Below, in pieces: positions 33,457-44,749 of a DNA stretch of 64,000 bases. The DNA lies in assembly GCA_039654915.1 (NCBI GenBank), contig CM077594.1, positions 111,490,893-111,554,892 on the forward strand. Direction: 5' to 3'. The stretch comes from Aquilaria yunnanensis. Lineage: Eukaryota; Streptophyta; Magnoliopsida; Malvales; Thymelaeaceae. Position 1 is the stretch's first letter. The number at the start of each line of letters is the position of its first letter. Below the pieces are notes generated by a model. The model was not told the DNA's origin. It searched no databases and saw only the letters and a list, made by a program, of their open reading frames with translations. The position numbers were made by a program, and so were the translations under genes.

Positions 33457-33699
33457 GCTAGTCCCACAATACCATGGTGGCATCGTGTAGCTGGCACAGA
33501 ATACCACCATGGCATCGTCTAGCTGACCCAAAATACCACGGTGGCATCGTTCAGCTGACAAAGGCGAGTTGGGCAGGGCGGGAAGAGATTTACCAGTGGC
33601 GGGAAAGAAATAGGGGAAGAAGGGATATGGTAGATGAGAGAGAGAAAGGGGAAATAGAGGAATGAGTAAAGAGAAATTTAAGAAGACTTGCTTGCAGAC

Positions 33700-34234
33700 A
33701 TGGCGAGGGTGGACATGGTGAGGGTGGACGACGACAACGGGATCCCACACTGTTACTGTGGCTTGCCTGCAGAGTTAAAGATGGCGTGGACCGACCAAAA
33801 TACTGGAAGGAGGTTCTATGGCTGCCGAAATTATGGGGTAGATTTGCTTTTTTAGTTTTGCTTTGCTTCAGGCATGCTTGGCTGAGCTTTTCATCAGTTG
33901 TTTCTGACTAGTTGTTAATTTACTTGAGAGACAGGGCAATTGGTACTGTCGATTTAGACAGTGGTATGATGACCCGACACCTGGACATTGTAAAGTTGTG
34001 ATAAGGGGGTTGCTGAGAAGAGTGGATGAAGCTGAGACAAAAATGAAGAAAAGCATGGCTAGAGTAGATGAAGTCGAGACAGAGATGAAGCGAATGCATT
34101 GGAAAAAGTAGAAAAGCAAGCTTGCAGTGCAATTGAAAGAAGTTGAAGTAAGGAAACTGAGAGGAAGGAATAGAAGAATGTTGGCGCTGTTGCTAGTCTC
34201 TTGGGTATTGTTCATTTGGTACCTGTACGTGTAG
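33700..34234 (+). pseudogene. GRF zinc-finger accessory gene of the MULE (At4g04775-like)
   Basis: Exon 1 (33700-33837) encodes MARVDMVRVDDDNGIPHCYC, then GLPAELKMAWTDQNTGRRFY and GCRNYG. An intron (33838-33934, GTAGAT...AGACAG) is followed by exon 2, starting GNWYCRFRQWYDDPTPGHCK. Joined, this is a complete zf-GRF domain (C-x-C-G-L...GRRF-x-GC...C-x-F-x-W-x-D). A coiled-coil-like stretch follows, then a hydrophobic segment MLALLLVSWVLFIWYLY just before the stop at 34232. Domain order and length match the plant At4g04775-type GRF proteins. GRF fingers bind single-stranded DNA in several nuclear repair enzymes; the role in MULEs is unknown. A TAG at 34109-34111 (after HWKK) breaks the frame. 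It faces the transposase gene. Confidence 0.75.
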
Positions 34235-34352
34235 GTGGGCAGGAGATGGGTGGGCATCAATTTGGGGAAATGGGGTGTTATGGTTGTTGGGTGCGATGTA
34301 TGGCGAGGAAATAGGGAGGGTTGGGGGTAGTAATGGTTGTTGTAGGTGTGTG

Positions 34353-34900
34353 TGTAATGCCCGGACTATCCGAAGTGATTAGGTCCCGGGGTAAGTGAAT
34401 TGGAGCAAAGAATTTTTTTTTATTTGGGAATTAAGTGTAATTAATGTGAGGGGACATTAAATTAAGTGTTGGACATTCATAAAAATTAAGCTTGGCCTTG
34501 GCCAAGAAAATTAGTGGTGAAAATGAAGTACTTCAAAAGTGAGGGACTCAATTGAACAAGGGAATTTTTGTAGGTTGGGCTCAATTGCCCAAATTCAAAT
34601 AATTGGAGGACCTAATTTCTTAAGGTGGGGAGTATTGTTATACCCGGAAAATCATAAAAGATTAATTCCCGGGTTAAGCGGATTAGTGACAGAAAAAGTT
34701 TCCTAATCTGGAAACTTGGAAATTTAATCGTGGAGACTTGGAATTTATTTATGGAATGGGCATTAATGAGTGTTGGACACTCTGAGAATTATGCTTGGTT
34801 TAGACCAAGAGTGTTAGTGATGAAAATTGTGGAATATAAAGTTGAGGGACTCAATTGCACAAAGGAAAAATTTGTGGGAGGACTCAATTGAAAGGATTGA
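34353..34900 (+). repeat. Diverged tandem duplication at the LTR start
   Basis: Two copies of about 285 bp, from 34353 and from 34637, share in order the TG...CCCGG start, TAAG-GAATT/TAAGCGGATT, GTGTTGGACA, the GCTTGG...CCAAGA stem, TTAGTG-TGAAAAT and GAGGGACTCAATTG. They differ by many substitutions and small gaps. Confidence 0.7.
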
Positions 34901-35679
34901 AGAAAGATGGAGGACTAAGAGTGGAATTTGACCACTTTTCATGGCAATACAAGCCATGGCTGCCACCCTTGCATATTGGCAATAAAAAAATGCCACATCA
35001 TCCCTCCACTCACCAATTTAAATCCTCCTACATCCTCCACTCACCAATATTTTATTCCCTCCACTATACATGTCTCCCACTCACACATATAATACATTAC
35101 CTTGGCCCATGCTTGTCTCCACTCACACTATTTTATTACCCTCCACTACTACATGTCTAATAATTGTTTATTGTCCACTAAACTATGTCTCCACCATCAT
35201 TAAATTAATGCCCTCCACTAATACTTGTCTATTATTGTTTATTGGCTCCAAGGCAACCATTAAACTATTCTCCCCCTCCACTAGCACACATGGCCGGCCA
35301 TTCCCTTTGAATTTATGCATTTGGCTGCATTTTCCTCCCATTTACAAGCACAAATTCGGCCTTCCCTCATGTTCCATGCATTTGCCTTGCATTTGTTTGC
35401 ATTTCCTTGCATTTGCAAGGTAAAAAACCGGCCATGCTCCAATTTCCATTTCATTTCACCTCTCCACTCTCTCTCTAAGCTTCCAAGTACTCTCCCTTCT
35501 CTCTAAAACCAGCCATGAACATCTTCAAGCTCATCATCTTCTTCCTCCCTCAATACATTCGGCCATGACTAGAAATACATGTTCTTACACATGTAAACAC
35601 ATTTTCTTAAAGCTTTCAAGCTCCTAAACACATCTAGACCACGAACCAAGTGAGAAATCAAAGAAAACCATGAAGAAAT

Positions 35680-36595
35680 GCTTGTGAAGTTTCGGCCTTG
35701 GTGAGAAAATGGTGTTCTTGAGCTTCATTCAAGAGCTCCTTACAAGCATGGCATTTCTAAGCCATGAGAAGCAAGAAAATCAAGGAAGAACAAGCTTAAA
35801 TTTCGGCCAATTGAATGTTGTAAGTAATCCAAGCTTTCTTGGTGTTTTGATGTATTTTTGAGCTTAGAAAAGTAAGATCTTGCTCACTAATATATTCGGC
35901 CATCTTGTGTTCTTGGTGTTCTTGAGCTTTACACAAGGATTTCATGGCATGCATGGAGATTTTAAGCCATGGAAAGCAAGAAATCAAGCAAAGATTGAAG
36001 AAAAATCATGTTTCTTGAATATTCGGCCATGTTCATATCTTGAGCTTTATGGATGTTTAACCAAGTGTTCTTGGTGTTTATGAGGTGTTGGAAGCCAACA
36101 AAGCAAAGATCAAATGAAGGCTTCAAGCATGAAGAAAGTTTCGGCCATGAACATTCTTGGCATTTCAAAGCTCTAAACCAAGTGTTCTTGGTACTTGTGA
36201 GCTTTTGTGGTCATTTTAAGCAAGAAAAACAAGTGAAGGATGGAAAGAAAACAAGGTGAAGATTCGGCCATGTATGTATCTTGGCATGTTTGAGCTTAAA
36301 CCAAGTGTTCTTGGTACTAAACAAGCTCTTATGTATGTTTAAGACAAGTTCCAAAAGATGGATGTAAAAAGAAGAGTTTTGAAAGCAATGGAATTTTCAG
36401 CCTTGTTGTTGTTTTGATGCCTTGGCATGTTAGCCATGTGGAGCCAAGTGTTCTTGGCATATTTTGAGCTCCTAGAAGACTTGTGAAGCAAAAATCATAA
36501 AGAAGAAATGGAAAGCATATTCGGCCATAAGTGCCATTTTGGTGGATGTGTGTTAACCAAGTGTTCTTGGTGGCAAATGTGTTCATAATGGAAAT
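35680..36595 (+). repeat. Degenerate repeat field: TTCGGCC / CCAAGTGTTCTTGG
   Basis: About six to eight irregular units of roughly 100-130 bp. Each combines TTCGGCCATG-like, GAGCTTTA-like, CCAAGTGTTCTTGGT (a short inverted repeat) and AAGCAAGAAA-like words. CCAAGTGTTCTTGG occurs near 36062, 36178, 36302, 36449 and 36558. It carries no open frame of note. Confidence 0.75.
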
Positions 36596-36689
36596 ATAGG
36601 ACTAAAATGGCAAAAAGAAAATCAAGGACAATTCTGTCAACAATTGTTCTTTAGGTTCTTAAGTGAAAACCCAAAGTTTTGGGTAATTT

Positions 36690-37075
36690 TGGCCAAATGG
36701 GCCACAATGGCATTATTGGCAAATGGGCTAAATCCTGAAAAGGTTAATATGGGCCTAATGGCTAAATTGGGCTAAAAATCCTGAAAAGGTAAAATTGGGC
36801 CTAAGTACTAAGAAAGCTAAGTTGGGCCTAAGTGGTCCTAAGGTCATTTTGGGCCTAAGTACTAAGAAAGCTAAGTTGGGCCTAAGTTATTAAAAGGCCA
36901 AATGGGCCTAAGTTATTAAGGGGCCAAGTTGGGCCAGAATTCCAAAACAGGCCAAGTGGGCCTGAATTCTGGAAAGGATTAAGTTGGGCCTGGATTTCCA
37001 GGAAAATGGCCAATGTAGGCCTGAGTTCACAGAAAATTGGGCCTAAGTCAAAGAAATGCTAAAATGGGCCTTACC
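36690..37075 (+). repeat. Degenerate repeat field: TTGGGCCTAAG
   Basis: At least a dozen spaced copies of GGGCCTAA(G/T) or GGGCCTGAATT with AAGCTAAGTT, AAAGGCCAA and AGGTTAA words between them, at about 25-45 bp spacing. This is a second low-complexity field inside the LTR. Confidence 0.75.
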
Positions 37076-38330
37076 TCCTTAAGTTAAGGTCCATTAAGGG
37101 AAAAACAAGTTCTACCAACAACAAGCAAGGAAAAGCAAAGGGTTAAGCAACAAGAGGTTACAAAAATTATGGTAAGGATTCATATACTCACTTTATTGCA
37201 TGGTGTATCTCCATGATCTTGTTTGTGAGTATTAGTACCCCTAGGTGATGGTCAAAGAACCATGTGATCCTAGGTGTGCATGCAGGGCTAAGTTGTTTTG
37301 TTGCTTCGGCAACTCTGTGTGAGGATTTTCTCATACTCAGTTTGTGAGTATCCGGGCACATAGTGCATAGTGGGCTAAGTATCGTTGTTTCGACAACTAT
37401 GGTTACTCATGAGTTAAGTGCAAGCATTTAGGTCTTGGCATCGAGTTTGGCCAACTCGATTCCCAAGCTAAGGAGTACTCAGTATGGTATAAGAAATGGT
37501 CGACCGATATTGTGTGATATGGAATATGCTAATGCTTGCTTTGCCCATACAGAATTGTGTTATGTGGTGTGTTGTGTTGTGTGCTTCTATGAATTGATTG
37601 TGCATGCTGACCCAAATTATTATTATTATTGTTATTTCTACATGCTTTGTGTTTTCTTTGTCTTAGTGTTTTCTTTGCAGGTTTATGGAATAATTCCCAT
37701 TACGTTCTTGGCATAAGTTAGGCTTTGGAAGCCATATGTTAGGCCTTGGAGGCCATAAGTTGGCTTTGAAAGCCATAAGAAAATACCTCACTAAGTTAGG
37801 CATTGGATGCCATTGGATTCCTTATTGAGTTTTATAACTCACCCGCCCTACTCTACTTTTGTAGGTAAAGGAGCTATAGAAAAGCATTACGGTCAAGAGT
37901 AATAAATACTCTTTTACATAGTAGAGGTTTGTACATATGTTGCTCAAAATTTTAAGTGTCTTAAGTGTTATGGATTACTTGTGAAACAAGCTAATGTTGT
38001 GGACTTCCTTGTGCAGGCTTGAGGAGTCTAGAATGTGTTCTATGGACTTATGAATTATTTGCCATGTATCATGCTTTTGGATATCCTGGCTATTTAAGTG
38101 ATTATGTTTATTTTCAGTATAACACCATTTTTATGACTTGTAAAAATGAATATGGTGTTTTGGTTGCCATGCATGTACTTGGCTAAGCATGATAAAGATC
38201 ATGAAATGAACACTAAATTCCACATAGGTGTGCTAGCTTATTTCCGAGAGCAATAAAACCCTAAAAGTAAATAGTTAACAAGCTAGTACCAGTAAGTATC
38301 CTGGGGTTCGTGCCCTTAAGTTGCAAAAAA

Positions 38331-38358
38331 ATTAAATTAAATTAAATTAAATTAAATT
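38331..38358. repeat. AAATT microsatellite
   Basis: Five or more AAATT units near the 3' end of the LTR. Confidence 0.85.
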
Positions 38359-38798
38359 TAAATGCCCCTTTTGTGAAATAAGACTTCCGCTGTATTGTTT
38401 AAGTAATCGGGCCCGAATGGGCCAGGGGCAAGTGTGGGCACGACAGTGTGAGGTTTATATTGGATGAAGGGTAGATATTAGGTAGCCTTTGGGGTATGAC
38501 AGAGGTAGAATCACCTCAATTGTGTACTTACTCGAATGTAATGAAAAGAACTTTGTGTCATTTGGAAGTTAGTATAGTTTGAGAAACACAACTACAGAGT
38601 ATAATGTTTATCAATTTTGCAACTTCTGTTCCATTCATTTTAGGTCAAAAGTGTCATCATGTCTATACATCCATTGTCCATGAAGAGTATTTCAAACATC
38701 CACAAAAAATAGCCAACATCCAACATCCAAAAGCATAAATACAATTACAAAAAACTGCACAAAAAACATCAAGTTTGGCTTTTACTCCTGCCAGTTGC

Positions 38799-41700
38799 CT
38801 ACATCAAACTTGTGTTAATCCCTCCTTTTAAAAATGAGTGCCCCCTGCCACTTGCACGACTCCTTCCCCCTCTACCACCACTACCTTGTGATCCAGCGTC
38901 TTCTAAATTCATAGACCTCTGAGATTGTCTTGCAACAAAAGCAGAACCTTGTTCTGAAAGTGATCTCTGTTCAGATGTAGGGACCTGTCCATGTTGGCCA
39001 ACAGTTAGTGTAAATAAATATCTGATTGTAGCATACTGTATACTAATCTCTTTAATACTTACATTTTGCTTCATCTGTGATGGCTGCTGCCTCCGTGATG
39101 GCTGTCCTCCTCTTTTTCTTGTTTTCTTTGCTGAACTTGCACTTCCAGCTGAAGTTGGCATTGATTTGCAAGTGCTTTTATTATGCCCTTTTTGCTTGCA
39201 TATAGAACAGTGAATGATAACTCCTGTTTTCCTCATTTTTGAACTACTTTCAGGCTCACCAGGTTCTCTTCTTCTCTTCTTCTGACTCCTTCCTCTACTG
39301 ACCAACCCATTGTTTAAAGGTTTAATGGGATTATGTTTCATGTCCTCCCATTGCTCTACACTCCTAATTAGGTTTATTACATTGGCATACATTTCCTTGT
39401 GTGTTTCAGTCCAATAACATTGGTTAACATATTCCTCAAAGTTGCTATGGTTTAGGGCAAGGGTAGAACATGCATGGTTGCATGGAATTCCAGTGAGCTG
39501 CCACTTCCTACAACTGCATGTCCTCTGCTCTATGTCAACTACATGCTGTGACATAGGAGTTGAAACTTGAAAGCTTGTCCCCCCTGACTCCATTGCCCAA
39601 CAGTTCCTAGAGTTATCTATATTCTTGTTCAGTTTCTTTGTAATCTTAGGACATAATTTACCAGTCCACTTTGCCTTAGCAGATCTTTTCCTAGCTATTC
39701 TAACCATGATCTTACATCTAATTACTTCTAACATGGTCAAAATAGGTTTATCCCTACCGTCAAGGATGAATATGTTAAAGCATTCACACAAATTGTTCAA
39801 GAGGATATCACATTTAGAGAACTCCCTAAAAGAAGACCTAGTCCAATGTTCAGGGGGTATACCATTCAACCATGCCCATGCATTTGCATCAAGACCCTTA
39901 ATTACCTCCATGTTCTTCTTGAATTCCCCTTCATATGAGCTCCTTGCTGCTTGCCAAACATAGTCTCTTAACCCCACTCCTGGAAAGCAACCTTTGAAGT
40001 TTGTGAACAAATGTCTGACGCAAAATCTGTACTCAGCATCTGGGAACAAGTTCTGAACTGCTGGTATTAAACCCTGTATCATCAAAGCATCATTAGTAAC
40101 ACTAATTAAAATGTTAATATTACAAAATAAGGTAAACAGCCTACCTTCTGTCTGTCTGACATAAATGTCCAGAACTTGGACTCAACAATACCAAGTTCTT
40201 CTGCTAAATGTACCAAAAACCAAGCCCAAGAGTCATATGATTCAACCTCAACAACTGCATAGGCAATCGGCCATATGCAGTCATTGGCATCTATTCCAAC
40301 TGCTGCAAGTAATTAGCCTCCATATCTCCCTTTTAAAAAACACCCATCTAAACTTATGATGGACCTGCCCCCACTAAGAAAACCTTTCTTACATGCAGCC
40401 ATGCAGATGAAAACCCTCTTAAAGAGTAAATTCTCCAACCCCAATCGAAACTGTGTTCCAGGATTCCTTGCCCTCAATTCTCCACCATAGTCTGCAAGCT
40501 TAGCATATTGCTCAGCCTCATCACCCCTAAGCATCATTAATGCTAAAGTTTTCCCTCTTCCAACCTTAGACCTATGAATTTTTATGTTGTGGTCCCTTCT
40601 GATTAGGTCAACAAGGGCAGCCAAGGGTATTTCAGGGTTTGATCTAATAACCTCTAGATATTCCTCTGCTATCCACTTGTAGTTTGCAAACTTATTGGTA
40701 ACCTGCCTTGCACATGTATGCCTGTCTTCAAACCTTCTTATCTGTGCTCTAGGTCCATCTTTGTATTTTCCAGCAACCAATAGCCAAGGGCAACCTGCCT
40801 TGCACACTACTCTTACTCTTCTCTTATCATTCTTCTTGAAATCAACAGGCTGTCTCTGTACAACAGAGTATGCTCTCACAGCTTTCTTGAACACATCAAA
40901 TGAGGGGAAAACCATTTTTACCTTGAAGTTAGGGTCTCTCATATCTGTTCTGGGATTGAATATTGAATACAGGGACCCTCTCACCTTCATCATCACTGGA
41001 CTCGTGCACACTAAGCAACTCACCATCTGAATCCTCAAATTCACTTTGAACCTCTTTAAAATTATACCCCATAACCCATCCACTACTGCCTACAGCAGGA
41101 CCTGCCTCTTGTTGTTTGTTTTGGGTTGGAGCTGCCTCTTGTTGACTGTTTTGAGTAGGAACATTAGCCTTCATCATCTGCTCTACCCCAGTATCAACTT
41201 GCACTTCAACATTTATCCCATCATCATCATTCTCAATTTCATTATCCGTCTCATCGAACTCTGTGTCACAACTCCCACTTTCTGTCTCAGGAGGTGCCCT
41301 ATAGTCCTCATCATCACTATTATCAGATTCAGACTCTGATCCATCTTCCTCCCCAAAATCCTTCTCATTTTCTTCTTCTCTGCCTAACTCCACTACATCA
41401 ACAACTTCTGGAGACAACCTCTCCCCTATACACACAGACTCTTCTCTGTTTGCATCTAAGTTATGCATTGTCTCCCCAACTCCCTGATGCTCATCCTCCC
41501 TAACAGGTTCAGCCTCCTTTAGGTGCCTTCCTTCACCTATCACTTGTTCTGTCATGCTTGATGATGAAACCTCACAACCAGAGATAAGAAGTCTCCTAAC
41601 TGCCATACTTTTTCTTATAGGTGCCTTGCCACCACTTACTCCACCTACTACCTTCCTACATGCCTCATCAGAACCATCTTCCGACTCAATCTCAGTAATC

Positions 41701-42143
41701 GTAGCCTTTGGTGGTGTTAATGTAGCCTTAATGTTCTCCACATAGGCTAACTCCTGTTTTGCCATTTCCTCAGGAGTCATTTTTTCAATGTAAACCACAA
41801 TCATGTGCTCGTGTGGGAGATTCATATAAACCATGTCCATCACGTCCTTGTCTGTTTTCAACTCCCTTACTATATCCTCCAGTGGCATTGTGTGAAAAGG
41901 AAGAGTCCAATAGTAGTTCATGAATCCACTGTATCCCAACTCCTCCACCATTTGATCAATGTCAACCATACTAATCTTGTCCATGTTACAGGCATCAAAA
42001 TGATCCACCAAACCTTCCATATATGTCTTCCATGGCAGATTGGCAAAGTAACCCCCATGATGCATTTGGATTGTAAACCAAGTATCATTAGGAACTACAT
42101 GATAACAAAGGAAAGAATAAATAAACACACTAAAAATACTCAA
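38799..42143 (-). pseudogene. MULE transposase, nearly intact, two disabling changes
   Basis: Order from the N-terminus: a PB1-like domain (MHHGGYFANLPWKTYMEGLV; start near 42094, as the open frame before it looks like intron ending ATGTAG), an acidic middle, a MuDR DNA-binding domain with CKAGCPWLL, the DDE core, a SWIM finger (CSCRKWQLTGIPCNHA), and a C-terminal zinc knuckle (CSICKQKGHNKSTC) and basic tail. Catalytic Asp in SLDGCFLKG, Asp in MSDRQKG and Glu in NNLCECFN are all present. The last intron (about 40085-40143) falls after SDRQK, phase 0. Breaks: a 7-bp direct duplication at 40955-40968 shifts the frame, and TAA at 40313-40315 stands where homologues have Gln after GRYGG (CAA to TAA). 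Otherwise the frame is open. It would cut and insert MULE ends in the nucleus. Confidence 0.9.
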
Positions 42144-42598
42144 ATTAAATACCCAACACTAACCCACATTGTTCTTCCAATAGACCCTTGGTTCACTGGT
42201 CCCCTCCTCAACAATTGACACACTGCCTTACTATAACACACACCTACCCTTTTTTATGCATTTTCAACAACTGATAAATACACAACACAATAGAAAACAA
42301 ACCTATAATTTATTATGTGTAAAACTTACGGTAGCGCCAGTCCCCTTCGTCCCCTTTCCTGAGTCTCCACTCCGTCAATCGGAGTTTTGCCTTCATCTTC
42401 GCCTTCTCCTTCATCGTATTTCTGCCACCTCAACTACCAAAACAACCGCCGATTACACAAAATTTTCCTTCGCCTTATCGCTAGGGTTAACAGTTACTAG
42501 AGCACTAGCAGGGAGAAGAACGAAGCTCTCGAAAAACCAAGGAGGGAGAGTGGAGGCAGTTGGCTGTACTAAGTGACTCGCCAATCCACCGTGTATCA

Positions 42599-42763
42599 AA
42601 TTGCCACGTATGCATTTTCCGTCCTGGATAACGGCCAAAATGACTGGAGGGACTAACATTGAACTCGATTTGATAGTTAGGGGACCGTAATAGTCACTTT
42701 CATAGTTAAGGGACCCGTTTAGGACAAACGTAAAAGTTAAGGGACGAAATTTGGATTTTACCC
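42599..42763. repeat. Right TIR of the 9.5-kb MULE
   Basis: The inverted partner of 33292-33456, ending GGATTTTACCC at 42763. The transposase gene starts roughly 450-500 bp inward. The interval 42144-42598 would hold its promoter, leader and any first exon; I see no clear first exon there. Confidence 0.95.
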
Positions 42764-42772
42764 GCTAATTTT

Positions 42773-43197
42773 TTGAAAGCTTGCTTTAACAAAGATTCTA
42801 AGCATCTAGAGTTTTGTCCATTTTTGGGCCAGATAGGCTTGCGTAAGCTTTTGTGCCTTCTACAGGAACCTAGTCAAAAACTTCATGCCACTTTAACTAA
42901 GGACTTTGCGGCAGAAAACAGGCATTCGGCAGGATGGAGCATCGAGATCTGAGGTTGCTTTGCCCACTGCCGTCTCTCTCCGATAAAGCAGAAGAGGCAA
43001 GGCGCCTTTGTGAATATTGCTCGTTTCATCAGTGAAACTCACAATCTTTCATCCATGGGGTCTAATCAGGGGGGCAAAAAAAGGAAAAATACGAAGTTAC
43101 ATATAACGACAAATTCCTTTTTAGTACGTAGATTTAAACAAAGATGGCAAAAAAGGGAACAAAAGAGTAGAAAATGACATCATTTTTTGTAAAACTG
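42773..43197. other. Unassigned spacer between MULE and hAT-like element
   Basis: A more balanced block (42880-43070) contains no frame with clear coding character. Confidence 0.4.
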
Positions 43198-44217
43198 TAA
43201 GGGTGAAAAGAGATTGAGCTTTTTTCGGATAGCTCGAGTTAAGATCTTTCGAGTTAGGCTCATTCGAGTTCGAGCTCAAGGTTAAGCCAAAAAATGAGCT
43301 TGAGCTCTTTTCGAACCAAGCTCGAGCTTGAAGACACCTGGCCCTATAAGCTTGAGGGCCCAAAAGACCCACCCTTTGTCCCTTTCGGCTTTTCCCAATT
43401 CCATCCATTCCTCACACAGCCGAACCATCCTAACCCTTAGTCCCTCTTACACAACTAAGCTATCTAGTCGGCGAGTTCCACCCACTGGAGAATAAGACAG
43501 GACGTCAACGATAACCCTTCAATCCCGAATTGTAATCGTCTATTCATCTTCCTCAAATCGTGCACGCTTCAATTCACGAACATCTTGTCTTCCTCAATAA
43601 GAATATCTCAAGCATATCATCATCTCTTTCAAATCCTGTTTGGACTTGTCATCCAAATCGCAAGCTTCCCAAACATCACACTCCTCGACCATCTTCGAAT
43701 TCATCATCTATTTGTCGATGATAAGGTCCGGCTGTTTGCGTCGAGTGTCGGGTGCGATAGGATTGGAAAGCGTGGTTTGCATTTGTAAGCCTATCCCTGG
43801 TTTTTTTCATGTTTTCTTGGTTGTTTTCTTTTTCTCTGTAAGTGAGTTTAGTGTTGTTGCAGCTTGAATCGTATTTCCTATTTGGCTTGAAGAAGATGAT
43901 GGCTCATTTTTTAGATTTATGAAATTAGGGTAAAGCTACAAAAGAATTAGAAAATTTACTATATGATTTGTCATTTTCCCTTTTCTCGCTATATCTATAG
44001 AAAATAACATATTCAATCCTTATCTTTCATCTAAATTATAATTCTAAGAATAAAGATTTGTATGTACCATTCAAGCCTGACAAGCCCTCAGGCCGAGCTC
44101 AAGCTTGAAAATTTGTGCTCAAGCAATTCGAGCTCAAACCCGAGTAGTGCCAAATAACAAAGGGTCCGAGCTCAAGCCTAGTGGCCTCAAGCTTGGCCCA
44201 GCCCATTTTCACCCTTA
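43198..44217. mobile_element. hAT-like non-autonomous element, about 1.0 kb
   Basis: The left end TAAGGGTGAAAAGAG and the inverted right end TAAGGGTGAAAATGGGC match. Both arms are packed with CTCGAG, GAGCTC, GCTCAAG and CGAGCTTGAG words that pair across the element, the pattern of the plant AGGGTGAAAA hAT-MITE class. No 8-bp duplication was found. The centre (43380-43870) has higher GC and a plus-strand frame (from 43585) that does not resemble a transposase. Confidence 0.55.
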
Positions 44218-44699
44218 TCAAATGTGGCTAAAATGGGAAGCTAATCATCACAAATAGGAGCTCAGGGACCACGAAGGCAAAAATAAAATGTTTAGATATT
44301 GAAATAGACATTTGACCATTAACCAATAAAATGACAAAAAAATACACATAGTCATTTGGATAATGTTCTCTGAAAAGTAAATCTCCCCACGCCTTTTATA
44401 TATAGAAAGAATGTTGACACAAGTTTGAGGTCCTAAAACTTACTGCTTTTCTTCATCTTCATCACCATCTTTTTTCTTTCACCAAAAAATATGCTCTATT
44501 CATTCAAACAATGGCTCAACAAATCTAAAATTTCTTTTTGTTAGTTGTAGCCTCTATCAACTTCATCCAAAACCAGAAGCGAAGTTAAAGGCTACGGAGT
44601 CTTACCCTAAAATTTTTCATAATTATATTTATACTATATATCTTATAAACTATTTTAGAACATTAAAAAAAAATTTGCACTATTTCATTTTTGTTCAGG
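44218..44699. other. Unassigned region
   Basis: AT-rich DNA between the hAT-like element and the 3' end of the LINE. No poly-A tail, read as poly-T on this strand, marks the LINE end. Confidence 0.4.
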
Positions 44700-44749
44700 A
44701 AGCACCATGAAGGGTGCATTACTTCATTTCACCAAATTGCCAACCGACA

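Larger units (their letters stand above)
34353..38501 (+). repeat. Long solo LTR (about 4.15 kb), Tekay/Del-like, inside the MULE
   Basis: It starts TGTAATGCCCGG and ends GGGGTATGACA. The inverse of the end (TGTCATACCCC) matches the start, as LTR ends do. It contains no gag or pol. LTRs of several kb beginning TGTAATACCCGG-like are known from the Tekay/Del chromovirus lineage (assignment is inference). The first 290 bp are duplicated: TGTTATACCCGGAAAATC at 34637 begins a second diverged copy. Further in are a TTCGGCC/CCAAGTGTTCTTGG repeat field, a GGGCCTAAG repeat field and an AAATT microsatellite. The flanking pentamers GTGTG and GAGGT do not match, so the duplication has decayed or the LTR arose by recombination between elements. 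Confidence 0.65.
33292..42763. mobile_element. Two-gene Mutator-like element with a nested LTR, 9.47 kb
   Basis: Bounded by 165-bp TIRs (33292-33456 and 42599-42763) that differ at only about six positions. The flanks GCGAATTTG (33282-33290) and GCTAATTTT (42764-42772) are 7 of 9 identical, consistent with a decayed 9-bp MULE duplication. Inside are a plus-strand zinc-finger-GRF gene near the left TIR and a minus-strand MULE transposase running from the right TIR, so the genes converge. A 4.1-kb LTR (34353-38501) was inserted between them later. Without it the element is about 5.3 kb, a normal size for an autonomous plant MULE. Both genes now carry disabling changes, so it can move only if helped in trans. 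Confidence 0.9.

Noticed and set aside
35680..36595. CRISPR-like array
   Set aside because: Units are irregular in length and sequence, there are no unique spacers between exact repeats, and the genome is eukaryotic.
34353..38501. Reading the long LTR as host intergenic DNA with genes
   Set aside because: Its ends are LTR-like, it sits inside a MULE whose two genes flank it, and its open frames (for example 35070-35423) are low-complexity.
39625..42218. Plus-strand open frames across the MULE transposase
   Set aside because: They are antisense shadows of the transposase exons.
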